DNA from: Streptomyces zagrosensis
GTDB lineage: Bacteria > Actinomycetota > Actinomycetes > Streptomycetales > Streptomycetaceae
Direction of reading: 5' to 3'
Length of the DNA stretch: 64,000 bases
Assembly (NCBI RefSeq): GCF_014203645.1
Contig: NZ_JACHJL010000007.1
Location: 310,001 to 374,000, forward strand
Shown: in pieces, positions 7,775 to 15,459 of the stretch
How the letters are laid out: the number at the start of each line of letters is the position of its first letter
Position numbering within the stretch: position 1 is the first letter of the stretch
Notes under the pieces: generated by a model
Databases searched by the model: none
The model's input: the letters and a program-made list of their open reading frames with translations, nothing else
What the model was told of the DNA's origin: nothing
Position numbers and translations under genes: made by a program

Positions 7775-9124
7775 CTACGACCGGAAATGGCGCTCCAGAC
7801 CCTGCCATACATCGTCGTATCGGCTCTGCAAGTGGTCAGCATTCAGCGCCTGCGGAGTCGTGGTGACCGGCCAGCGGGTCTCGAACATGAAGGCGAGGCC
7901 ATCCTCCACCTTCTGCGGCATGAGTTCGGCAACGCTCGCTTTGTCGAAGGTCGTCCGGTCCGGGCCGTGCGCCGACATCATGTTGTGCAAGGAGCCGCCG
8001 CCCGGTACGAAGCCGCCCTTGCCTGCTTTCTTGGCATCGTAGGCGCCCTCGACGAGGCCCATGTACTCGCTCATGACATTGCGGTGGAAGTACGGCGGCC
8101 GGAAAGTGTCCTCGCCGACCAGCCAGCGCGGTGCGAAGACAACGAAGTCCACACCCGCGAGCCCGGGAGTGTCGGACGGCGAGGTCAGCACCGTGAAGAT
8201 GGAGGGGTCCGGGTGGTCGTAGCTGATCGAGCCGATGACATTGAAGCGGTGCAGGTCATAGACGTACGGCACGTGATTGCCGTGCCAGGCGACGACGTCT
8301 AGGGGGGAGTGGTCGTACGTTGTGGCCCACAGGTTGCCGCAGAACTTGTTGACCACATCGACGGGCGTTTCGCGCTCCTCGTACGCGGCGACCGGGGCCC
8401 GGAAGTCGCGGGCGTTGGCCAGGCCGTTGGCGCCGATCGGGCCCAGGTCGGGGAGGATGAAGGGCTGTCCGTAGTTCTCGCAGACGTAGCCGCTTACGGT
8501 CGGGTCAAGCAGCTCGACGCGAAACCGCACCCCGCGCGGAATGAGCGCCACCTCGCCCGGCTCGGCGCGCAGCAGCCCGAACTCGGTGCGCAGCAGCAGG
8601 CCCCCGCTCTCGGGCACGATCAGCAGCTCGCCGTCCGCGTCGCTGAACACCCGGTCGGTCATGGAGGTGTTGGCGGCGTAGAGGTGGATGGCCATGCCGG
8701 TGCGCTGGGTGGCGTCGCCGTTGCCGCCGAGCGTCCACAGGCCGGCGAGGAAGTCGGTGCCGGTGGCGGGCTTGGGCAGGGGGTCCCAGCGCAGCCGGTT
8801 CGGGTCGGGCGCCACGGCCGACTGCTCGGGCCCGGTGAACGGGGCGCTGCGCAGCGCCCCGTTGTCGATCCGGGTGAACGGTGGGTGCGCCGCCGATGGG
8901 CGGATGCGGTAGAGCCAGGAGCGGCGGTTGTTGCGCCGCGGCTCGGTGAAGGCGCTTCCGCTGAGCTGCTCCGCGTACAGGCCCAACGGCGCGCGCTGGG
9001 GCGAATTGCGGCCATGCGGCAGTGCTCCGGGCACTGCCTCACTGCTGTGTTCGTTGCCAAAGCCGGAACTGTAGATCAGTGCCTCGGCGACCTTCCTCGC
9101 TTGCTCGTTGCCCGTGCCGCTCAT
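7775..9124 (-). CDS. hmgA: Homogentisate 1,2-dioxygenase
   Basis: A 449-residue enzyme that opens the ring of homogentisate to maleylacetoacetate in tyrosine and phenylalanine breakdown, using mononuclear Fe(II). The family is recognisable along its length, from the N-terminal YSSGFGNEHSSEAVPGALP block to the metal site. By alignment with the human enzyme the iron ligands are His347 and Glu353 (YFHRNVMSEYMG) and His386 (SAHGPD), all present; there is a 3-residue insertion between the second and third ligands. Length matches the family. A short GGGAG lies before the ATG. No fumarylacetoacetase or HPP dioxygenase gene is nearby, so the rest of the pathway is elsewhere. A perfect inverted repeat lies 36-59 bp upstream of the start. 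Confidence 0.97.
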   Translation of the reverse strand: MSGTGNEQARKVAEALIYSSGFGNEHSSEAVPGALPHGRNSPQRAPLGLYAEQLSGSAFTEPRRNNRRSWLYRIRPSAAHPPFTRIDNGALRSAPFTGPEQSAVAPDPNRLRWDPLPKPATGTDFLAGLWTLGGNGDATQRTGMAIHLYAANTSMTDRVFSDADGELLIVPESGGLLLRTEFGLLRAEPGEVALIPRGVRFRVELLDPTVSGYVCENYGQPFILPDLGPIGANGLANARDFRAPVAAYEERETPVDVVNKFCGNLWATTYDHSPLDVVAWHGNHVPYVYDLHRFNVIGSISYDHPDPSIFTVLTSPSDTPGLAGVDFVVFAPRWLVGEDTFRPPYFHRNVMSEYMGLVEGAYDAKKAGKGGFVPGGGSLHNMMSAHGPDRTTFDKASVAELMPQKVEDGLAFMFETRWPVTTTPQALNADHLQSRYDDVWQGLERHFRS

Positions 9125-9159
9125 CGCGTGCTCCCACCATCGAGATTCACCATCGAAGA

Positions 9160-9183
9160 ATTCCTATGCGTGACCATAGGAAT
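9160..9183. promoter_or_regulatory. Perfect 9+9 bp inverted repeat, candidate operator of hmgA-gntR
   Basis: Arms ATTCCTATG (9160-9168) and CATAGGAAT (9175-9183) are exact reverse complements around a 6-nt spacer CGTGAC. It lies 36-59 bp before the hmgA start codon, a normal operator position. The co-transcribed GntR protein is the obvious candidate binder, but an unlinked regulator is possible. Confidence 0.75.
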
Positions 9184-9573
9184 GAGGCTGCCCCACGTCA
9201 ATGCGCAGGGCGGGCCGGCTGCGGGAGTGGGCACGTGCGCTCTGCCATCCGTACCCGCATCCGCGTCATGATCCGCCCGTTGGCCGGCTCTTTGGCGCGG
9301 GTCTTGCGGGGTGCGGGTCGCGTCGGCGGTGTGAGCGGTACGGGGCGATGCGGGCGCCGCGAGCCGTACGGGCTTGGCGTCGGCGGTGTGGCCTGGCGTG
9401 GGCCGATGCGCGTTGGGCTTCAGCGGCGTAATTGACCTGGGGTTTTGCGCATATTGCTTGCATGTCAAGGTCTTGTTAACGCAAAGTTACCGCGCCTAAC
9501 GTCACCTCACCGCCACCTCGGCGGCGCTGCCCGCCATCTTTCGGCGGCGTTCAAAGGCGAACGTGAGGTACCC
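9184..9573. other. Divergent intergenic region before the citrate-type transporter
   Basis: No gene is supported; reading frames here lack start sites and family features. An AT-richer stretch at 9431-9485 (ttgacc ... catattgcttgcatg ... gttaacgcaaagtta) is the likely promoter area of the transporter gene. TTGACC at 9433-9438 could be a -35 box, but no well-spaced -10 is clear. Confidence 0.4.
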
Positions 9574-11139
9574 ATGCTGACGATCCTCGGCTTCGTCATG
9601 ATCGCCACCTTCCTGGTGCTGATCATGATGAAGAAGATGTCTCCGCTGGCGGCGCTGGTGCTTGTTCCCGCGCTGTTTTGCGTCCTGGTAGGGAAGGGCG
9701 CGCAGCTAGGCGACTACGTGCTCGACGGAATTGGCGCTTTGGCGCCCACGGCGGCCATGCTCATGTTCGCCATCATCTACTTCGGCGTGATGATCGACGT
9801 CGGGCTTTTCGATCCGATCGTCCGCATCATCCTGCGGTTCTGCAAGGCCGATCCGGTACGGATCGTCGTCGGCACCGCCGTACTGGCCGCCGTGGTGTCG
9901 CTGGACGGTGACGGCTCCACCACCTTCATGATCACGGTGTCGGCGATGCTGCCGCTCTACCGGCGGTTGAAGATGAGCGTGTTGGTGATGACCTGTGTCG
10001 CCGCCACGGCCAACGGCGTGATGAACACCGTTCCATGGGGCGGCCCCACCGCCCGTGCCGCTACCGCGCTGGATCTTGACGCGGGCGACATCTTCATACC
10101 GATGATCCCGGCGCTCGCGGTCGGCCTGCTGTTCGTCTTCTTCCTCGCTTACGTACTGGGCAGGCGCGAGCGCAACCGGCTCGGCCTGCTGACCTTGGAC
10201 GACCGCGACCTGACGGCCGAGTCCACACAGCCTGAGCTCACACGGCCCGAGGTCGATGCGGGCCAGCCCGAGCAGGTGCTGGTCACCATCGGCGGGGCTG
10301 ATGGGTCTAGCAGGGCTGAAGGGGCTGCTGTGGTGAGTGGCGTCCGCGGTTCGGGTCGGGTGCGGCTCACGAAGGGGCCCGGCGCGGGGAGCGCTGGCGG
10401 GGGTGCTGCGAGTGCTGCGAGCGCAGTGGGCGATGGGAGTGCTGCGGGTGCGGGCGTTGCTGCCGGTGCCGACGTGGCGTTTGGTGCTGACGAGGACCCG
10501 CAGACCCTTGACCCGAATCGGGCGACGCTGCGCCCGAAGCTGTACTGGTTCAACGCCGGGCTCACCGTGGCCCTGCTCACCTTGCTGATCTTGCAGACGC
10601 TGCCGATACCGGTGCTGTTCCTGCTGGGCGCGGCGGTCGCGCTCACCGTCAACTTCCCGCACATGCCGGACCAAAGGGCGCGGATCGCCGCACATTCGGA
10701 GAACGTGCTCAACGTCTCCGGCATGGTCTTCGCCGCCGCCGTGTTCACCGGTGTCCTCACCGGCACGGGAATGGTCGAGCACATGGCCCGCTGGTTGGTA
10801 GACGGCATACCCGATGGGCTGGGGCCGCACATGGCCCTGGTCACCGGCGTACTGAGCATTCCGCTCACGTACTTCATGTCCAACGACGGCTTCTACTTCG
10901 GCATCGTGCCGATCCTCGCCGAGGCGGGTGCCGCGCACGGGGTGTCCGCGACGGAGATCGCCCGCGCCTCGCTCGTCGGACAGTCCCTGCACATGTCGAG
11001 TCCGCTGGTGCCCGCCGTGTACGTGCTGGTCGGCATGGCCAAGGTGGAGTTCGGCGATCACACCAGGTTCACGGTGAAGTGGGCCGCGCTCACCGCGCTG
11101 GTGGTGCTCGGTGCCGGACTGCTGTTCGGCATCATTTAA
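9574..11139 (+). CDS. CitMHS family (citrate-metal:proton) symporter
   Basis: A 521-residue membrane transporter with 11-12 hydrophobic segments. Family blocks include SLDGDGSTTFMIT, ANGVMNTVPWGGPTARAA and near the C-terminus FMSNDGFYFGIVPIL with SPLVPAVYVLVG. Relatives import citrate as a complex with Mg2+ or Ca2+ with protons. The central cytoplasmic loop (about residues 210-305) is enlarged by an Ala/Gly-rich stretch, longer than I expect for this family. The start at ATG 9574 follows GTGAGG; the frame also reaches 9445, but the extra 43 residues are not membrane-like. It is followed 2 bp later by an MFS gene, so the two are likely one operon. Metal preference cannot be read from sequence. 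Confidence 0.88.
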   Translation: MLTILGFVMIATFLVLIMMKKMSPLAALVLVPALFCVLVGKGAQLGDYVLDGIGALAPTAAMLMFAIIYFGVMIDVGLFDPIVRIILRFCKADPVRIVVGTAVLAAVVSLDGDGSTTFMITVSAMLPLYRRLKMSVLVMTCVAATANGVMNTVPWGGPTARAATALDLDAGDIFIPMIPALAVGLLFVFFLAYVLGRRERNRLGLLTLDDRDLTAESTQPELTRPEVDAGQPEQVLVTIGGADGSSRAEGAAVVSGVRGSGRVRLTKGPGAGSAGGGAASAASAVGDGSAAGAGVAAGADVAFGADEDPQTLDPNRATLRPKLYWFNAGLTVALLTLLILQTLPIPVLFLLGAAVALTVNFPHMPDQRARIAAHSENVLNVSGMVFAAAVFTGVLTGTGMVEHMARWLVDGIPDGLGPHMALVTGVLSIPLTYFMSNDGFYFGIVPILAEAGAAHGVSATEIARASLVGQSLHMSSPLVPAVYVLVGMAKVEFGDHTRFTVKWAALTALVVLGAGLLFGII

Positions 11140-11141
11140 GT

Positions 11142-11177
11142 ATGGCGGGTATGACGGGTATGGCGGGTATGACGGGG
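11142..11177 (+). repeat. Two tandem 18-bp units at the start of the MFS gene
   Basis: ATGGCGGGTATGACGGGT is followed by a nearly identical second unit, encoding MAGMTG twice. It creates four in-frame ATG codons right after the stop of the transporter gene at 11139. No separate ribosome site is visible, so translation may be coupled to the gene before it. Confidence 0.75.
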
Positions 11178-12566
11178 ATAGCGCCGCCTGGTAGGGGCTG
11201 GCTGCTGCGCCTGGTCATCGCCTTCGCGTTCGCGCAGGGGGCGGTGAGCATGGCCAGGCCCGCCGTCTCCTACCGCGCCTTGGCACTGGGTGCCGACGCG
11301 CGGGCGGTGGGTGTCATCGCCGGCGTGTACGCGCTGCTCCCGCTGTTCGCCGCGGTCCCGCTGGGGCGGCGCACCGACCGTGGCCGCGCCGCCCCGCTGC
11401 TACCTGCCGGTGTGGTGCTGATCGCGGGTGGCTGTGCGCTCAGTGGCCGCGCCTCCTCGCTCACCGAGATGGCCCTGTGGAGCGGCGTGATGGGGCTCGG
11501 GCATCTGTCGTTCGTGATCGGTGCGCAGTCCATCGTCGCTCGGCGCAGTGTCCCCGCCGAACAGGACCGTAACTTCGGCCACTTCACCATTGGCGCCTCG
11601 CTCGGCCAACTCGTCGGACCCGTCGCGGCCGGGCTGCTGGTGTCGGCGGAGGATGGCCAACTGGCCCGTACCAGCGCGACCGCCCTGCTCGTGTCGGCCG
11701 CGGTGGCGGCCTGCTCGTTCGCGGGGCTGTGGCGCATCGAGCGCCGCACCGGCCGGGCCGCGCGGTGTGTGCGGCCGGTACGTGGGGGCAAGGCGACGCT
11801 GGCCCCCGTGCCGGTGCTGGGCATACTGCGCTCGCGTGGTGTGGCGTCGGGCATCTTCATCAGCCTCGCCGTGCTGTCCGCGACCGACATCCTCACCGCC
11901 TATCTGCCCGTGCTCGGTGAGCATCGTGGCATCGCCCCGGCGACCGTTGGGCTGCTGTTGAGCTTGCGGGCCGCGGCCACGATCGCCTGCCGGCTGGTGA
12001 TGACGCCAATGATTCGCATGGTCGGCCGCACCGCGTTGATGGCCGCGAGTTGCCTGGTGGCGGCGGTGCTGTGCGCGGGCATCGCGGTGCCGCTGCCGGT
12101 GTGGGCGCTTGCGGTGGTGCTGGCGCTGCTTGGCTTCACGCTCGGTGTGGGGCAGCCGCTGTCGATGACGACGGTGGTACGGGCCGCGCCCGATGCCGCG
12201 CGAAGTACCGCGCTCGCGCTGCGGCTGACCGGCAACCGCTTCGGTCAGGTGGCCGCCCCCGCCGGAGCGGGCGTGCTGGCGGGCGTGGCGGGCACGGGGG
12301 CGCCGTTCGTGATGCTGGGGGTGCTGCTCCTCGGCTCGGCGGCGGTGGCGGCGCGCGGTCTGCGCGCCGCGGGCGCCGGCGAGGTGCCCGCGGCTGGCGC
12401 GGGTGGTGCGTCCGCGGCTGGCGCGGACAACGGTGGGGCGTCCGCCGGCGTCCCGGGCGCCGATGATGCGTCCGCCGGTGCCGCCTTCGGCCCTCGTCCG
12501 TACGGCCCGCAGGAGCGTGCCCTGCCGAAAGAACGGCATGTACCTTTCCGCCGCCCCGGTACGTAA
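11142..12566 (+). CDS. Major facilitator superfamily transporter
   Basis: A 474-residue protein with about 12 hydrophobic segments. The MFS signature between segments 2 and 3 is present as PLGRRTDRGRAAPLL. Pairs of segments continue to a C-terminal half with LGFTLGVGQPLSMTTVV. After the last segment (about residue 400) is a 70-residue Ala/Gly/Asp-rich tail with repeated GASAAGAD-like units ending in a basic stretch, probably cytoplasmic and disordered. It starts 2 bp after the CitMHS gene and probably relies on coupled translation. The substrate cannot be inferred; it could be an exporter or a partner in carboxylate transport. Confidence 0.85.
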   Translation: MAGMTGMAGMTGIAPPGRGWLLRLVIAFAFAQGAVSMARPAVSYRALALGADARAVGVIAGVYALLPLFAAVPLGRRTDRGRAAPLLPAGVVLIAGGCALSGRASSLTEMALWSGVMGLGHLSFVIGAQSIVARRSVPAEQDRNFGHFTIGASLGQLVGPVAAGLLVSAEDGQLARTSATALLVSAAVAACSFAGLWRIERRTGRAARCVRPVRGGKATLAPVPVLGILRSRGVASGIFISLAVLSATDILTAYLPVLGEHRGIAPATVGLLLSLRAAATIACRLVMTPMIRMVGRTALMAASCLVAAVLCAGIAVPLPVWALAVVLALLGFTLGVGQPLSMTTVVRAAPDAARSTALALRLTGNRFGQVAAPAGAGVLAGVAGTGAPFVMLGVLLLGSAAVAARGLRAAGAGEVPAAGAGGASAAGADNGGASAGVPGADDASAGAAFGPRPYGPQERALPKERHVPFRRPGT

Positions 12567-12861
12567 CGGCCCGGGCTCTTGGCGCTGGGGCGGGCGTGGG
12601 CGGGAGCGCCGAGGTCTCGGCTGATCCCCTCGTGCGCAGAGCGAGGTGTCGGCGTGTCGGGGCGGTGCGGCGACGGCCCGTCAGCTGGTCGGCCGGGCCC
12701 GTCTGGAGGGGTGCCGTGGCCGCTGATGCTGGGCCAGGTGGGGGAATTGCGGCGGCTGTTCGGGAGTTGGCCGTTTCCCCGCGGCCCGAACGTGACACGT
12801 AGTCAGGCGATCAACCGATTCGTATGACGTATGACAATCGCCTGGCTTGAAGGAGTCGCAC
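12567..12861. other. Intergenic region before the sortase-substrate-like gene
   Basis: No gene is supported. The last 60 bases are less GC-rich (tagtcaggcgatcaaccgat) and probably hold the promoter of the secreted-protein/sortase pair. Confidence 0.4.
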
Positions 12862-13863
12862 GTGACCACCTCAGTACCGCTCCGCGTCACCGGCGCCAGA
12901 TCTGCCGCGGTCGCCGTTGCCGCACTGGCCATCGGCGGCGCTGTCCTGGTGGGAGCGCCCACCTCCGGCGCTTCCTCCCCCGGCGCTTCCTCCCCCGGCG
13001 GCGGGGACGTGAAGATCCACCGCGTCGGCACGCCCGTTCAAGACTCCCGCGACGAGCGTAAGGTCTGCGCGTTCTACCTGGCCGCAGCCGATGTCACCGG
13101 CTCGCAGGACCTCACCTGGCAGATCGCTCCGCAGCCCAACCCGCGTAACCAGCCCGGCATCGGCGGCAACATCGCCATCGAATCCGGCAGTGGTCACACC
13201 GGCCCGCACACGCTCCCCAGCGGTAAGTACCAGCTCACCTGGAGCGGCGCCGACCAGCAGGATGCGGCCAACCGGAAGATGTTCATGGTCGAGTGCCCGC
13301 CCGGCGACCAGGGCCAGCCCGAGACCAACGGCCCGCTGCCCCCGGCCGCGGGCGCGGAGAGGGCACCTGCGGACGGGGAAAAGGCCCCCGCGGGCGAAGA
13401 GAAGGCCCCGGCGGACGAGAAGGAGCAGCCACCCGCCGCCGAACAGGGCCGGTCCGCAGCCTCCGCCGATGACCGGCTCACCGACGTGGTACAGGACCCG
13501 CCCGCGGAGTCGGCCGATGACCGCCAGAACGCGCCGGCAGCCCCCGCAGGCCCCGCGGATTCGGCCGCCGAGCAGCCGGCCGCGCCGGACCGGTCACGCA
13601 CCGAGCAGGAGCACCTGTCCGCCACGGGCGACGGGCGTCCCGGTGGCCAAAATGACGAGCAGTCCCCGGCGTCCGGCGCCGAGCAACCCGCGGACGCGGG
13701 CATGGAGCAACCGCGGGGCGCGGTAGCCGCCGGTGGCGGCGGGACGGCCGATGTGGGGGTGCCGACGAAGGGCGTGGGGACGGCCCTGGCCGCCGGTGCC
13801 GTCGTGGCGTCCGGGCTGATCCTCGGCCGCCGCGTTCGGCGCCGTTCCGGTCAGGCCGTGTAG
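12862..13863 (+). CDS. Secreted, C-terminally anchored protein, probable class F sortase substrate
   Basis: A 333-residue protein. Residues 1-40 form a signal peptide. A globular domain (about 45-155) with two Cys (KVCAFYL and VECPPGD) follows, then about 130 residues of Pro/Ala/Glu/Asp low complexity (repeats such as EKAPAGEEKAPADEK) that could span the cell wall. The C-terminus has VPTKG, a hydrophobic stretch (GTALAAGAVVASGLIL) and a basic tail (GRRVRRRSG). This is the order of a sortase sorting signal with VPTKG in place of LPxTG. The start is the GTG at 12862 with AAGGAG at 12850-12855; the frame opens at a TTG 15 bp earlier that overlaps the ribosome site. The sortase gene follows 6 bp later. 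Confidence 0.75.
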   Translation: MTTSVPLRVTGARSAAVAVAALAIGGAVLVGAPTSGASSPGASSPGGGDVKIHRVGTPVQDSRDERKVCAFYLAAADVTGSQDLTWQIAPQPNPRNQPGIGGNIAIESGSGHTGPHTLPSGKYQLTWSGADQQDAANRKMFMVECPPGDQGQPETNGPLPPAAGAERAPADGEKAPAGEEKAPADEKEQPPAAEQGRSAASADDRLTDVVQDPPAESADDRQNAPAAPAGPADSAAEQPAAPDRSRTEQEHLSATGDGRPGGQNDEQSPASGAEQPADAGMEQPRGAVAAGGGGTADVGVPTKGVGTALAAGAVVASGLILGRRVRRRSGQAV

Positions 13864-13869
13864 GACGTC

Positions 13870-14907
13870 ATGACGCCGCGCAGCCTTCTCGCACCGCGGG
13901 CCCTCCTGGCGCTGTGCCGCCGCAGCGCCGGCGGGAGCCGTGGTTGTGCCGTGCCGCGCAGGCGCATGAGCCGTGCCCGCCGTCGCCGTCTTTCGGTGAC
14001 GGCGGGCACGGCCGTATCGCTGCTGGCCGGCGGGGTCTTTTGGGCCGTGGCCCCCGCCTCGCCCGGGGCCTTTTCCTACCCGCCGCCTGCCTGGGCAGCG
14101 GGCGCCGCTGCGGGGCTCATCGCCGGCCACGACGCCGGCGAGGGCGATGACCGCTGGGAGGACCTGGCCCGCGAACGCGTCAACGGCGATACGAGCGAGG
14201 GGAACGACAAGGGCAGCAACGGCGGCCAGGGCGACCAGGGCGATAGGGGAAGCCGAAGTGCAGCCGGTGGCCAGGGCTTCGGGGACATGGAGGGTCATGA
14301 CGGCGAGCCGTCGGCGGGGCCCGACCTGCGCAGCCGGCCCCCGGCTGCTCCCCGTTACGGCCCCGCGGCCTCCGGTGCGCACCGGGGCGGCCCGGCGCAG
14401 ACCGCCCCGCCCGTCGTTCCGCGCGCCCCCATCTCCCGCTCCCGGCCCAGCGTGTTGGCCATCCCGGACCTGAGCATCGCCGCGCCGGTCATCGGGCTCG
14501 GCCTCGATCGAAAGGGCCGGCTCGGTACGCCGTCGATGGACACCCCGCTGGTGGCGGGCTGGCATCAACGGGGGCCGAGCCCGGGCGAGCGCGGCACCGC
14601 CGTCATCGTCGGCCACCGCGACACCCCTAGTGGTCCCGCCGTCTTCCTCGAACTGCCCGCGCTGGACAAGGGCGACCTCATCAGCGTCACCCGCCAAGAC
14701 GGCAAGACCGCTGTCTTCGTGGTGGACGGGGTGCGTACGTACGAGAAGTCCGGCTTTCCCGACCGGGAGGTGTACGGCGATACGGGGCGCCCCGAGTTGC
14801 GGTTGTTGACCTGCGGCGGGGACTTCCATCCGAAGACCGGTTATGGCGCCAACGTCGTGGTCTTCGCCCACCTCGCCGATGTGCGGGACGGCGCACCGGC
14901 CGGATGA
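13870..14907 (+). CDS. Class F sortase
   Basis: A 345-residue membrane-anchored transpeptidase. After a basic N-terminus (SRARRRRLS) there is one hydrophobic segment at about residues 45-70, then about 110 residues of low complexity, then the sortase domain (about 190-340) beginning LAIPDLSIAAPVIGLGLD. His249 in VGHRDTP and Cys315 in LLTCGGDF are the catalytic pair; GYGANVVVFAH closes the domain as in class F enzymes. The linker between membrane and catalytic domain is longer than usual. The gene directly follows a secreted protein with a sorting-signal-like tail, so the pair may be enzyme and dedicated substrate. Housekeeping class E sortases differ in their TLxTC context. Confidence 0.88.
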   Translation: MTPRSLLAPRALLALCRRSAGGSRGCAVPRRRMSRARRRRLSVTAGTAVSLLAGGVFWAVAPASPGAFSYPPPAWAAGAAAGLIAGHDAGEGDDRWEDLARERVNGDTSEGNDKGSNGGQGDQGDRGSRSAAGGQGFGDMEGHDGEPSAGPDLRSRPPAAPRYGPAASGAHRGGPAQTAPPVVPRAPISRSRPSVLAIPDLSIAAPVIGLGLDRKGRLGTPSMDTPLVAGWHQRGPSPGERGTAVIVGHRDTPSGPAVFLELPALDKGDLISVTRQDGKTAVFVVDGVRTYEKSGFPDREVYGDTGRPELRLLTCGGDFHPKTGYGANVVVFAHLADVRDGAPAG

Positions 14908-15459
14908 CGGATGCTGCGGGCGCAGCCGGCGCCACGGGCCGGCGCCGGCGCCCGGTGGGTCAGCCGGGTTCCGCTGCGCACGTGTGGTGCGGCGCTGCCC
15001 GGCGGCCCACGAGCAAACGCCGCCTGACGCGTCTTTGAGCCACCGGGGCTGACCCCTACGACGCCCCCTGGCCACCCCACTCCTGGTCACTGTCGGCCGT
15101 AAACCATCGGTGCGCGGCGAACGGCTGGTCCGTGGGGTGGTGCGATACGGGGGCCGTCAGGCACGGTGTACTCGACGGACACTTGCCCGTCACCGCTGCC
15201 CCCACGCCCGATGCGGTGACCGGCACGCAACGCCAAGGCTGGCCAAGCCCAGTCGAGCCCAGCGCGGATCAGCCCAGCCACACAGTGACCGGCGACAGGC
15301 GACCAGCTCATGCGACACGGCCCAGTGGGGCCGACGCAAACGGCCCGTGCGCGTCCGGTTACGTGATCCAGGGCACGCGGCTAACCCTGGCGTGCGAAAA
15401 CTACCGTCGCTAGTTTGGTCGGGTACGGGGCCAGAGCGCTGCGCTGGAGGGCGAACGAC
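14908..15459. other. Intergenic region between sortase and aldehyde dehydrogenase genes
   Basis: No supported gene. A GC-rich self-complementary stretch at 14935-14955 (GCCGGCGCC repeated) just after the sortase stop could act as a terminator. The stretch 15390-15430 (cgaaaactaccgtcgctagtttgg) is the lowest-GC part and probably carries the promoter for the dehydrogenase. Confidence 0.4.

Noticed and set aside
13594..15090. A 498-codon open frame on the minus strand
   Set aside because: It is antisense to the sortase and its neighbour, has Arg/Gly/Pro-rich text without domains, and its third-position bias mirrors the real genes.
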